From the NCBI RefSeq assembly GCF_000007345.1, contig NC_003552.1:3596001-3660000 (forward strand): a stretch of DNA of 64,000 bases, given 5' to 3'. This DNA comes from Methanosarcina acetivorans C2A (GTDB taxonomy: Archaea > Halobacteriota > Methanosarcinia > Methanosarcinales > Methanosarcinaceae). Every line of letters begins with the position of its first letter. The first letter of the stretch is position 1. This document shows, piece after piece, positions 55,600 through 64,000 of this stretch. The notes under the pieces are model-generated. The model searched no databases and was not told the DNA's origin. It worked only from the letters and a program-made list of their open reading frames with translations. Both the position numbers and the translations under genes were made by a program.

Positions 55600-55862
55600 A
55601 AAAAATCAAATTGCATGCGGCCACTCCACCTTAAAAGGATGGGGTATACTTCGGGCCGCTCGTCCGGTTACTCGGAAATAATTCACAGAGTCCTTTAACG
55701 AGGTTTCCTCGATCCAAGTTATTGAAACTCTGCTATCGAATCCCCATCCGATTTTTGATCATTTCACAAAGAAACAACAATTTAGATATTTAAATCAAAA
55801 ACAAAAAGAGGCGAGGATTCACTTCATCCCCGACCTGAAAGACGGGATATTCGTGACTCTCT
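55600..55862. mobile_element. Noncoding IS remnant, possibly IS200/IS605-type end
   Basis: Contains TCCCCGACCTGAAAGACGGGATATTC (about 55828-55853), whose CCCCG-n-CGGG(A) hairpin resembles subterminal hairpins of IS200/IS605 elements, and another GGGCCGCTCGTCCGGTTACTC tract at 55652. No transposase piece. Family assignment is a guess. Confidence 0.35.
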
Positions 55863-55871
55863 CTAAAAAAT

Positions 55872-56066
55872 GAAATTCTTGATTATCTCTTGAAATTAGC
55901 ACCTGCAGGGTGCAGGATTTCTTACGGAATTTATGAGAAAGGCCTGATGAAACTGCTAAATAGAGATTTTCTGCTTAGTTTTCCTGAAGGCTTCAGGGAG
56001 CAGAGAATCCAGCCCGGACCTCCTGCCTACAATACAGTTGTATTTCTGGAAAAGAAGAATTTCTGA
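55872..56066 (+). pseudogene. C-terminal fragment of a second nicotianamine synthase
   Basis: EILDYLLKLAPAGCRISYGIYEKGLMKLL to PPAYNTVVFLEKKNF aligns closely with the last 65 residues of the gene at 53117 (EIFEYLLAVMPAKSRISCRIYEKG...). The rest is gone, replaced by IS-like sequence upstream. Confidence 0.85.
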
Positions 56067-56117
56067 AAAAAAAGAGTAATTGCTCCAGGTTTCTGGAGCA
56101 TTACAGGAGTTGTTCTG

Positions 56118-58103
56118 TTACCTGGAACGGGTACAGACATTAACTATAGAACTTTTCATAACTGTACAGTTTTTATTGCTTACAGTCAGGTTAACCCTGT
56201 AGTTCCCAGGTTTTTTGTAAACGTGCAGAGGGTTCTGCTTAGTTGAATTTGTCCCGTCTCCAAAGGTCCAGTACCATTTAGTCGCATCTTTTGATAAGTC
56301 CGTAAACTTCACTACATAAACGGGCTTGCTGGTGAACTTTGCAACAGGACATTTTGGTACTGAAGGGCACGTAGGACATGGACACGTAGGACATGGTGGT
56401 TTTGGTACTGGAATAACACACACACATTGTCCAGAGGAAGGAACAGGAGTGCTCTTTGCAGGCACCGTTGATATAACATTGTTGTTTATCGTGTTAATTA
56501 TAGTGACTGTGTTGCTGTTAAGGTTAGTCACATATGCTTCTTTTCCTATTACTGAAATTCCAGCAGGATATTCTCCAACGTTAATTGTGCCTATAATGTT
56601 GTTGTTTATCGTGTTAATTACGGTAACGGTGTTGCTGTTAGCGTTACAAACATATGCCTTTTCTCCTGCAACTGCAATTCCAGTAGGATATTCTCCAACA
56701 TTAATTGTGCCTATAATGTTGTTGTTTATCGTGTTAATTACAGTGACAGTGTTGCTGTTAGCATTAGTCACATATGCCTTTTCTCCTGCGACTGCAATTC
56801 CAGCAGGACGCTCTCCAACATTAATCGTGCCTATAACGTTGTTGTTTATCGTGTTGATTACGGTGACTGTGTTGCTGTTAACATTCGTGACAAATGCCTT
56901 TTCTCCTGCGACTGCAATTCCAGCAGGACGCTCTCCAACATTAATTGTGCCTATAACGTTGTTGTTTATTGTGTTAATCACAGTGACTGTGTTGCTGTTA
57001 ACATTCGTGACATATGCCTTTCCTCCTGCAAATGCAATTCCGGAAGGATATTCTCCAACATTTATTGTGGCTGTAACATTATTGTTTATTGTGTTAATTA
57101 CAGAGACAGTGTTGTTGTTAATGTTGGTTACATACGCATATGTTCCATTGACTGCAATTCCTCCAGTGTCGGGGCCCACATTCAATGTGGTTGTATTATT
57201 TGTCTCTTCGTTAACGATAGTGAAAGTACCGTTAGTTTCGATTGCTGGTGATATGATGTCTGGTGTCGTAAAATTCTCTGGTACTGTTATATTTTCATCT
57301 GGTACTGTTACATTATCCTCTGAAACTGTTACATTATCTTCAGGTACTGTTACGTTCTCCTCTGGCACTGTTACATTTTCCTCAGGTGCTGTTACATTTT
57401 CCACAGGTGCTGTTACATTTTCCTCAGGTACTGTTACATTTTCCTCAGGTACTGTTACATTTTCTTCAGGTACTGTTACATTTTCCTCTGGTACCGTTAT
57501 GTTCTCCTCAGGTACCGTTATGTTCTCCTCTGGTACTGTTATGTTCTCCTCTGGTACTGTTATGTTCTCCTCTGGTACCGTTATGTTCTCCTCAGGTACC
57601 GTTATGTTCTCCTCAGGTACCGTTATGTTCTCCTCAGGTACCGTTATGTTCTCCTCTGGTACTGTTATGTTCTCCTCTGGTACTGTTATGTTCTCCTCTG
57701 GTACCGTTATGTTCTCCTCAGGTACTGTTTCTGTTTCGGCAGGTTCTGATGGTTCTGTTTCCGTTTCAGTGGGCTCTTCTAATGGCTCTTCCAATGGTTC
57801 TGTTTCTGTTTCGGCAGGTTCTGATGGTTCTGTTTCCGTTTCAGTGGGCTCTTCTAATGGCTCTTCCAATGGTTCTGTTTCTGTTTCGGCAGGTTCTGAT
57901 GGTTCTGTTTCCGTTTCAGTGGGCTCTTCTAATGGCTCTTCTAATGGTTCTGTCTCTGTTTCGGCCGGCTCTGGTGTTACTGTTTCTGTTTCATTAGACC
58001 CTGTCTGTGCGCTTACCGACGCAGCCGTTATTGATATTAAAAAAAAAGTCACTGTGAAAATACTTAATATCTTGTGTATTCGGTCAAATTTTTGTTTCCC
58101 CAT
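56118..58103 (-). CDS. Surface protein: low-complexity repeats, YVTN beta-propeller, PKD
   Basis: After a signal segment (ILSIFTVTFFLISITAASVSA) come TETEPSEPAE-type repeats, about twenty copies of the heptapeptide VPEENIT, six YVTN-type blade repeats of 42 residues (GTINVGEYPAGIAVAGEKAYVTN), a Cys/Pro-rich spacer (CPTCPCPTCPSVPKCP) and a PKD domain (WYWTFGDGTNSTKQNP). Each heptapeptide has an NIT or NVT sequon. Probably an S-layer-associated adhesin. ATG at 58103 is about 9 nt after GGAG, better than the frame's ATG at 58109. Confidence 0.9.
   Translation of the reverse strand: MGKQKFDRIHKILSIFTVTFFLISITAASVSAQTGSNETETVTPEPAETETEPLEEPLEEPTETETEPSEPAETETEPLEEPLEEPTETETEPSEPAETETEPLEEPLEEPTETETEPSEPAETETVPEENITVPEENITVPEENITVPEENITVPEENITVPEENITVPEENITVPEENITVPEENITVPEENITVPEENITVPEENVTVPEENVTVPEENVTVPEENVTAPVENVTAPEENVTVPEENVTVPEDNVTVSEDNVTVPDENITVPENFTTPDIISPAIETNGTFTIVNEETNNTTTLNVGPDTGGIAVNGTYAYVTNINNNTVSVINTINNNVTATINVGEYPSGIAFAGGKAYVTNVNSNTVTVINTINNNVIGTINVGERPAGIAVAGEKAFVTNVNSNTVTVINTINNNVIGTINVGERPAGIAVAGEKAYVTNANSNTVTVINTINNNIIGTINVGEYPTGIAVAGEKAYVCNANSNTVTVINTINNNIIGTINVGEYPAGISVIGKEAYVTNLNSNTVTIINTINNNVISTVPAKSTPVPSSGQCVCVIPVPKPPCPTCPCPTCPSVPKCPVAKFTSKPVYVVKFTDLSKDATKWYWTFGDGTNSTKQNPLHVYKKPGNYRVNLTVSNKNCTVMKSSIVNVCTRSR
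57310..57720 (-). repeat. 21-bp repeats coding for VPEENIT
   Basis: About twenty 21-bp units in frame in the surface protein gene. Runs of identical units alternate with near-identical synonymous ones (TCCTCTGGTAC and TCCTCAGGTAC), showing recent unequal exchange. Confidence 0.9.
57725..57970 (-). repeat. Larger in-frame repeats (ETEPSEPAETETEPLEEPLE)
   Basis: Three long units of about 75 bp encode the TETEPSEPAETETEPLEEPLEEP block just after the signal peptide. Confidence 0.85.
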
Positions 58104-58789
58104 TTGCATACACTCCAGATTTTTCTAAGTTTGATACAATTTTAAACTGGTTCTTTGACACTCCCGTCCGACAGATTCACTACATAAATATTTTTTACAA
58201 CTCGTCACCCATACCAACTTTCAAAAATTATTGCTAAAGTTCAATACAATTAGTATGGCCGTTTGAAAGTGTTTTTTCAAATTGCATCAGAAAAAGATTA
58301 TATCGATATGATATAATAATTAGAGAAATATAAATAAGGATATTATAATAATAAAAGCTTTGAAGTCAATCGCCCAGCCTCTGTAAATATATATCAAGAA
58401 CATATTTTTATAACGTATTTCAAGACCTTAAAAAAGGATCAACAAAACATAATCTAGTAACCGAACGTAATAAGAGACTGGAAGTTCATATTGTCTTGAA
58501 TAAAATGTATTTGGTAAACCTAAAGATTGATTTTATAACTTCATACATCTTATGGAAGCTCGTCTTTTTTTTATCAAGAATGCTATGTCTTACTTAACTT
58601 TGATACTTATAATACATTATTTAGATTAAGAAAAAGTGAAAGTAGTTTTTGTGATTTTGGTCAGTAGTTTTCAACTACCACTTAACTTTTACTTAAACAA
58701 TTATATTTAAGACTGAATATGGAAAAGTAGCACAAATTGGAAAAAATATGCTGCAGTCAAGCTCCTGGAAAAAAAGAAAACTTGAGGAA
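58104..58789. other. Intergenic, AT-rich
   Basis: Upstream region of the surface protein. Several possible TATA tracts; ATATCGATATGATATAAT around 58298 is dyad-like. No gene. Confidence 0.5.
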
Positions 58790-58960
58790 TGAAACCAGAT
58801 CAATTTCTGATCTACGGACATGCCCATTATCCCACCCAACATCCGCGTGAACCATTAAATAAAAAAGTTGCCAATACAGGCATCTGGGGTTTTGGGGAAG
58901 ATAAAAAACTTTGTTACGTAGAAATTAAGGATGATAAAGTCTACAACATGTATTTTTAAA
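58790..58960 (+). pseudogene. Metallophosphoesterase C-terminal fragment
   Basis: 56 codons reading MKPDQFLIYGHAHYPTQHPREPLNKKVANTGIWGFGEDKKL to a TAA. The YGHAHYP...VANTGIW pattern is the final metal-ligand motif (GHTH-x-P...N-G/P) of calcineurin-like phosphoesterases; the rest of the gene is missing. GAGGA lies before its ATG. Confidence 0.65.
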
Positions 58961-59318
58961 TCAAATTCAATAACAAGAGGCCCACTTTTTTTTGGGCTTA
59001 TCCCAAAACTCAAAATCTGCTCTCAGGATCTTGAATCTGAAATGTCAATAGCGTCACAGATAATGAAAATAATTCTGAAATTTTGACCGATGCAGGGATA
59101 AAATATGTTTTGGGATGAGCTCATGGATAAATGACAGACCCTCAGAAAAGGAGATATCGTAACTACAATCTCATCTTCTCTGAACCAGAATCAAAACAGG
59201 TTTTTAATGAGAAGATGAGATACTAACAGGGGGAATGTAACAGGAAAATAAATTCACGAGGGGTACAAGAAATCTGAAGTTTATCGGGTATTTGGGTAGA
59301 ACTACTGGGGTAGAACTT
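58961..59318. other. Decayed region
   Basis: Degenerate sequence with no frame longer than 60 codons and no recognisable fragment; AACTACTGGGGTAGAAC repeated weakly near 59295. Confidence 0.4.
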
Positions 59319-59552
59319 ATGAGAGGCATTGGAAATTCGAAATTTGTCGGCTTACTGGTGTTTCTAGTGGTCATTTTGAGGGTCATGCTCGCAGCCTCTG
59401 GTTGTATTGAGACTCCTGATTCAGGCAACAAATCGGATTCAGTCAATGAGTCGGCCACATACTGGCCTACTGAAGGCTGGCGAACAGCAACTCCGGAACA
59501 ACAGGGGTTAGACTCGGAAAAAACTGAGAAAATGCAGAAGCTGAAAGGTTAA
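59319..59552 (+). pseudogene. Truncated lipoprotein, N-terminus of a beta-lactamase-like serine hydrolase
   Basis: Signal peptide with LAASGC lipobox, then WPTEGWRTATPEQQGLDSEKTEKM, which resembles the start of beta-lactamase/serine-hydrolase domains (W..S.PEEQG(M/L)DS.K). The frame ends 15 codons later; no SxxK region remains. Confidence 0.6.
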
Positions 59553-60076
59553 GTCTCATTCGCCTGCCACAGACAGCTGAGTGGGCAATCGCCCTGTTTT
59601 CTATGTGAAAGAAAAATAATGATGTTCAATACTTAGAAAACAGGAAAAATTTTCGGTCGTGTTCCAAGTTATTGAATGGGAATTCTAAACGTTAATAGTT
59701 CTCTTAAACTCCATATATGATCAGTTATTCCTTCTGCCATTGCTGGAGTTCTTTGAAACCATTTTCTATTTTCCGAGTTTATTTTAATAGAGACTTATGA
59801 GTTTTATAAAGTTATACCATGCTTGGAATAAATCAAAAGCTTAAAGATTTTCTTTATGAGTCTTTTTAATTTTTTCTGGTTTTTCTTCAATTTCAAGACA
59901 ACCACAAAATTTCATCCCAATTTGAGCAAATCAATTAACTCATTTAAAAATGTTGATTCATTTACACAAGCATTCACCAAAATTTTCCAAATTGTGGAAC
60001 TATTTTTGTGGGAATTTCCGACAGCTACAGCTATAAGCCATCAAGTTTAAGAACTAATTATTCTCCAATTCTAGCA
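59553..60076. other. Intergenic left of a transposase
   Basis: AT-rich; presumably contains the left end of the IS. An F-rich frame at 59856 is not credible. Confidence 0.4.
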
Positions 60077-61363
60077 TTATCCATATTGGAATCTTGCTCT
60101 CATTAAAGGTGAGAAACCTTTCCATTTTCCAGTGCTGAAACACCGTTTGTTGAAAAAAGTAAATAGATTGTAACAAAAATTAGTTAGTCCATTATCGGTT
60201 TTGAATGACCTTACTTTGTCTACTATATCACATATCAAAGAAAATATTTGTTCCATTGTATTATCTGTCTCAGGTGTAAAACCTTTTTTCAAGAAGCTCA
60301 CATTCTTGCTGAAAATCTCTTCGGCATAAGAAATCGCTTTATGAGACGCTTCAGAAAGTTCAAGATCAGAGTTAAATTCTCGTATCTTCTGAATATGCGC
60401 AACAGCACTGATAACCGTATCAGAAAGTATCAATTGAGATATCTCATTGTAGGTAATCTTATCGTTATCTGGAATCTCTTCAATAGAACTGAATTCCTCA
60501 TAATACCTCTTACTAACGTTTTTTAATTGATGAAACACACAAAAAGAATGAGTCACTTCAGGAAAGACCATTTTTACGGCTCCAATGATCGCTTTATCCT
60601 CATCAGAAACAATCTTTTTGATTTTATCTTCAGGAAATCGGTTCTTTATTCGTATAAAAAGAGGCATCAGAGCCTCAATTGTTGGTAACCTCTCAGTTAC
60701 TTCAAAATCTAAAATGACCTTCTCTTTGGTAGCAACAACGTAAACAGATTTATATCGCATTTTTTTCCATTCTTTCTTTGTGAGTTTCGTTCCAATAAAT
60801 TCTTCAAGCTTTTTTTTCCATCCATTCTTGATCCAATTCCCATCAACATACAATGTTTCTTCAAAGCTAACTCCTTGGTTCAAAAGTTCTTGCTTTGAAA
60901 GTTTTGCTAGTTTCTGTTCATATAACCACAATGAAGTGGGACAAGGAGCTCTTCCACAGACATTTATTACTCCTTCTGTATATGTTTCCCCAATTCGCCG
61001 AGAATTGTGCAGACTGCATCGTCCATCGTATCTGACATTTATTTGTGTATCATAATATTCAGAACTGTAATTTGCAGAACCCTGAACACCAATAACCTGA
61101 TCATGATAATGTTTCTTACAAGTGGGACAAAGCCAGTATGTAACATTGAGAGATATAGTGCCGTAACGTGATATAATAAAACGAGTGTGATGAGAGTTAA
61201 CATGTAATTTACTTCCACAACTATCACACTGAGTAGGGGAGAATATAGAGAACATAGGATAGTATCGATTTTCAACCAAAACTTTTGGCAAAGGAATTAT
61301 TATTTTGCCGTCAACTATTGTTTTTATCATTGATTTATCTATTGCAATGTTTCCTTTTCCCAT
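60077..61363 (-). CDS. MULE/IS256-like DDE transposase
   Basis: 428 residues. N-terminal zinc-finger-like pairs CDSCGSK and CPTCKKH, then a DDE core with YVDGNWIK (first Asp), KIVSDEDKAIIGAVKMVFP (second Asp), THSFCVFHQLKN (the CxxH-type MULE signature) and a later Glu (TDNTMEQIF). Lies alone; terminal inverted repeats were not found by eye, so element limits are open. Intact, therefore possibly active. Confidence 0.8.
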   Translation of the reverse strand: MGKGNIAIDKSMIKTIVDGKIIIPLPKVLVENRYYPMFSIFSPTQCDSCGSKLHVNSHHTRFIISRYGTISLNVTYWLCPTCKKHYHDQVIGVQGSANYSSEYYDTQINVRYDGRCSLHNSRRIGETYTEGVINVCGRAPCPTSLWLYEQKLAKLSKQELLNQGVSFEETLYVDGNWIKNGWKKKLEEFIGTKLTKKEWKKMRYKSVYVVATKEKVILDFEVTERLPTIEALMPLFIRIKNRFPEDKIKKIVSDEDKAIIGAVKMVFPEVTHSFCVFHQLKNVSKRYYEEFSSIEEIPDNDKITYNEISQLILSDTVISAVAHIQKIREFNSDLELSEASHKAISYAEEIFSKNVSFLKKGFTPETDNTMEQIFSLICDIVDKVRSFKTDNGLTNFCYNLFTFFNKRCFSTGKWKGFSPLMRARFQYG

Positions 61364-61749
61364 AAATAGAAAAAATATATCAATATAATTAAAATTTTAT
61401 TGTTTTGCACGATATAGAGGGAAAACGAAAAACCAGAAAATAATAAAAAGTCTCTTCTTTATTGATGGTTAATATTTCGTGTACATGAATTATTGGTCAA
61501 TTCTGAGAAACGTAGACAGTCTGCAAATTTATCCCCAGTTTAAAGAAAGTCTCATTTAACGGCTTTCAGTAATTAATGTACGCGGCCAGATTTTCATTTA
61601 ATTTAAAATTTCACTTCATCAGTGCCAGGAAAAAAGAGTAAAATTGAAGCAGATTCCGAAAAACCCCGGATTTTTATTGATAGGTTACATGCTACTTACA
61701 TGCTGGATCTACGGGGATTTTCGGAATTTCCAATTGTATTTTATCAGGC
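61364..61749. other. Intergenic
   Basis: AT-rich, contains the right end of the transposase element somewhere near 61400. No gene; frames over 61644-61889 are antisense to the Cys/Asp-rich protein. Confidence 0.4.
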
Positions 61750-62106
61750 TTACTCGAGACAGGACCCATCTTGATCGCGGTCTCTGGCTCTGTCCTGGGT
61801 CTGATCTTTATCCTGATCCCGATCCTGGGTCTGGTCACAATCGCCAGTGCAGGTGGAAACCTCACTGGATTGACAGGATCCGTCTCTAAGGCGGTCCTGG
61901 GTCTGGTCACAGTCGCCTATGCAGGTGGAAACCGCGCTGGATTGACAGGATCCGTCTCTAAGGCGATCCTGATCCGGGTCCTTGATCTGGTCCCTGTCCC
62001 TGAGCTGATCCGCTGCAGAGGCTCCTGTTGCGAGCAGAGCTAACAGCATCAAGAAAATAAAACCGGATGCTACGATCTTTTTAGTTGGCTTTATCTTGAA
62101 ATCCAT
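61750..62106 (-). CDS. Small secreted Asp/Gln/Cys-rich repeat protein
   Basis: 118 residues: signal peptide ending LLATGASAA, then repeats of (D)RLRDGSCQSS-VSTC-GDCDQTQ (two near-identical 25-residue units) and QDRDQDKDQ tails. The Cys and Asp could bind metal such as Ca2+. GAGGAGG 7 nt before the ATG is strong, so the gene looks real. No known family. Confidence 0.75.
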   Translation of the reverse strand: MDFKIKPTKKIVASGFIFLMLLALLATGASAADQLRDRDQIKDPDQDRLRDGSCQSSAVSTCIGDCDQTQDRLRDGSCQSSEVSTCTGDCDQTQDRDQDKDQTQDRARDRDQDGSCLE

Positions 62107-62442
62107 ATATTTTCCTCCTCATTTTTACTTTGATACGAGAATACTCGTAATCAAAAAATTATAGAGTGTGTAAAAATATAAAGATTCTTATAATAAAGAT
62201 CCAAAAAAAAGTGAATAAAAAAGGTTTAAAGCTTGATCATACTTTAATTTCTGCCATAAAACGTTATAACACTCTAAATTCAAAATTAACGTAGATCGTG
62301 CTATATACTCTCCAGATCCGATAGTGGTGTCATCTACCATTGCAGGGTTGATATTTTTGAATAAAAAGCATTGATCCGGCTAGAAATCCCAAATCTGCTT
62401 CCGAAAACCAGAATTAGCGATCTCGAGTCGTTTTTAGTCTCC
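62107..62442. other. Promoter region
   Basis: AT-rich upstream region of the Cys/Asp-rich protein with TATAAAGATTCTTATAATAAAG near 62178. Nothing else. Confidence 0.4.
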
Positions 62443-62933
62443 TCAGGGCATCCGTTCAAGTCTGGGTCTGCCATCTTCAATCACTACGTAGGTCAGGCTG
62501 TCAATCATGTCCCCGCAGTCAAAGAGTTTACCGTCATCTCCTACCGGCTCATGGGTATGCCCCATAATCAGGTAATCCAGCCCTTCTTTGTTGACGAATT
62601 CTCTTGCTTTCTCATGGATCTTCTCAATACGCTGGCGGTAATTTTTGCCCTCAATTTTTAATTCAAAAGGAGTTTTAATTAATTTTTGATACAGGTAAGG
62701 AAACTTATCCACAAGCCAGCCGTACAGCCAGTGCCCGAACATCTGCTGTAAATCAAAGCGCCAGCCGTGACAATAGTAAATGTTGTTTGAAACAAAACTA
62801 TCGGTAACCAGTACGGGAATTTTTACTTTTTTCCACAGCTTATAATCATGGTTTCCCCAGACGATCGTGGTGGGAACGACCTCTGCTACCGAAAGTAACG
62901 CTTCATAAGTACTTTTCATAGGTTCCGTGCTTT
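62443..62933 (-). pseudogene. Calcineurin-like metallophosphoesterase, split by an IS
   Basis: WGNHDYKLW is the second metal-binding motif, YYCHGWRFD the next, and IMGHTHEPV the final one. Reading across the IS target duplication in frame, the 5' part resumes at 63963-64000 as ...RCPIETIESTEP before MKSTYEALL, and continues beyond the window. Removing the element plus one duplication restores one open frame, so the insertion is recent. Confidence 0.9.
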
Positions 62934-63962
62934 TGTTTTATCCCGAAATTATTTCGCGCTAAATATGTCGGTTGTAATCCCTTATCTTTTGTGAAACTTA
63001 ATGGAAAAAAGATACGTTGGATCATTGCTCAAAAATCGAAAGGTGAATCTACCTCGACGATAGCTGAGATCCAGGGGATCTCAGCCCGTCGAGTTCAGCA
63101 GATCTACAAAGAATACGTTGAAACTGGTCAGCTTCCTCAAGTTGGCATTAATCTTGGAAGACCAAAGAACCCCTTATCCTCCTCTGATAAGGAATTGATT
63201 GACCAAACTTACTCTGATTATAAGTTTGGAGCCTGTTACCTTGAGATTCTCATCGAAGGCAAATATAATCGTAAGATATCTCATAACAGAATCCATAACT
63301 ATCTACTTAGCATGGACCTTGCCAAGGAAAACCGAAAAAAGAAACAGAGAAGAAAATGGTGTAGATACGAACGCGAACACAGCATGTCTGCTGCACACAT
63401 CGATTGGCATGAGAATCCCCTGTTAGGACTGCAAGTCTGTGCCATTCTTGATGATTCATCAAGAATGATAATTGCAGGTGGAGAGTACGTTCATTGCAAC
63501 ACGGAGAACACCATTAAAGTGATTGATGAACTTGTTAAAGAGTACTGGGACATATACCCTTTAAGAGAGCTCATTATGGATCATGGAAGTGAATTCGGAG
63601 CTCACAGGATTAATAAGGATGGTTCATGGGATAGTGACTTTAAAAGATGCATTGAAGAACTTGGAATCAAACCAATACTTGCAAGGGTAAGACATCCTCA
63701 GACAAACGGAAAAATAGAGAAATGGTTCGATACATATCAAAGGTTTAGAGGAGAGTTTGAATCATTTGAAGAATTCGTACAGTGGTATAACAAGAGGCCT
63801 CATGGAGCTTTGAAACTTGAACAGTTAGAATCGCCACAGGAAGCATTCTGGAATAGATTACCAGTTGAGGCAAAGTTCAGAATAGGAGTGAGATTGTTTG
63901 GGTGGTGAAAACATGGACAAGAGGAAAAAAGTTTCAAAGCGAAATTATTTCAGGACAAAACA
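62934..63962 (+). mobile_element. Complete 1029-bp insertion sequence with 15-bp target duplication
   Basis: Left end TGTTTTATCCCGAAAT and right end (inverted) TGTTTTGTCCTGAAAT are imperfect terminal repeats of about 25 bp. TAGGTTCCGTGCTTT flanks both sides (62919-62933 and 63963-63977). One transposase gene fills it. Confidence 0.92.
62991..63908 (+). CDS. Integrase-type (IS481/IS3-like) DDE transposase
   Basis: 305 residues: a helix-turn-helix start (STSTIAEIQGISARRVQQIYKEY), a second helical region, then the rve core with HIDWHENPLLG (first Asp), LIMDHGSEFGAH (second Asp) and RHPQTNGKIEKWFDTY (Glu). A single frame without IS3-style frameshifting fits IS481-like elements. GTG start at 62991. 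Confidence 0.9.
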   Translation: MKLNGKKIRWIIAQKSKGESTSTIAEIQGISARRVQQIYKEYVETGQLPQVGINLGRPKNPLSSSDKELIDQTYSDYKFGACYLEILIEGKYNRKISHNRIHNYLLSMDLAKENRKKKQRRKWCRYEREHSMSAAHIDWHENPLLGLQVCAILDDSSRMIIAGGEYVHCNTENTIKVIDELVKEYWDIYPLRELIMDHGSEFGAHRINKDGSWDSDFKRCIEELGIKPILARVRHPQTNGKIEKWFDTYQRFRGEFESFEEFVQWYNKRPHGALKLEQLESPQEAFWNRLPVEAKFRIGVRLFGW

Positions 63963-64000
63963 TAGGTTCCGTGCTTTCGATAGTTTCAATGGGACAGCGC

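Noticed and set aside
56326-58128. 600-residue plus-strand frame with SSGTVTF repeats
   Set aside because: Antisense to the VPEENIT/YVTN surface protein, which has a signal peptide and known domains.

Overview
The window is archaeal and looks like a Methanosarcina chromosome. Evidence is the large beta-helix and PKD surface proteins, one ending in a PGF-CTERM-type tail, an archaeal-type threonyl-tRNA synthetase, a geranylgeranyl-reductase-family protein, a 2-oxoacid:ferredoxin oxidoreductase operon with an AMP-forming acyl-CoA synthetase, a nicotianamine-synthase-like enzyme, TTTATATA-type promoters, and long AT-rich intergenic stretches full of simple repeats and IS debris. The species is inferred, not proven. 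No rRNA, tRNA or CRISPR array was seen.

Layout. 1-6.1 kb: a methyltransferase that runs off the left edge beside an IS end, then two divergent-from-nothing, minus-strand beta-helix surface proteins. 6.7-13.1 kb: histone-deacetylase-like and hydantoinase/oxoprolinase genes overlapping by ATGA, then a PAS/GAF histidine kinase. 13.5-17.1 kb: a small protein, an unlisted rubredoxin, a glutamate dehydrogenase broken by a frameshift and an in-frame UAG, and a GGR-family flavoprotein. 17.4-26.1 kb: PAPS-reductase-like Fe-S protein, AI-2E transporter, ThrRS and an SF2 helicase. 26.1-36 kb is accessory: dispersed hairpin repeats, an APH-type kinase, a membrane protein, a TetR gene with an internal UAG behind a three-site operator array, two tandem LCMT-type methyltransferases, a decayed BioC-like methyltransferase, and an IS110 element. 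36.4-37.5 kb and 54.3-55.5 kb carry two di-haem cytochrome c peroxidase paralogues. 39.6-45.4 kb is the oxoacid oxidoreductase/acyl-CoA synthetase/cupin-regulator cluster. 46-53 kb: another surface protein, a phosphodiesterase-like enzyme, small membrane and secreted proteins with an ArsR-type regulator, a MITE-like element and a Cache-cupin lipoprotein. 53-58 kb: nicotianamine synthase, the second peroxidase, a decayed synthase copy, and a YVTN/PKD surface protein. 58-64 kb: gene fragments, a transposase, a small Cys/Asp-rich secreted protein, and a metallophosphoesterase split by a complete 1029-bp IS with a 15-bp target duplication.

Two cross-cutting patterns stand out. (1) At least three, perhaps five, reading frames have no ATG/GTG/TTG where one is needed, but have AUA (or ACG) 5-7 nt after a good Shine-Dalgarno sequence. 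(2) UAG codons interrupt otherwise continuous family-typical proteins (TetR at 29967, GluDH at 14283, a small ORF at 32712). UAG can encode pyrrolysine in Methanosarcina, so these may be readthrough products rather than pseudogenes; GluDH has a second lesion and is probably dead.
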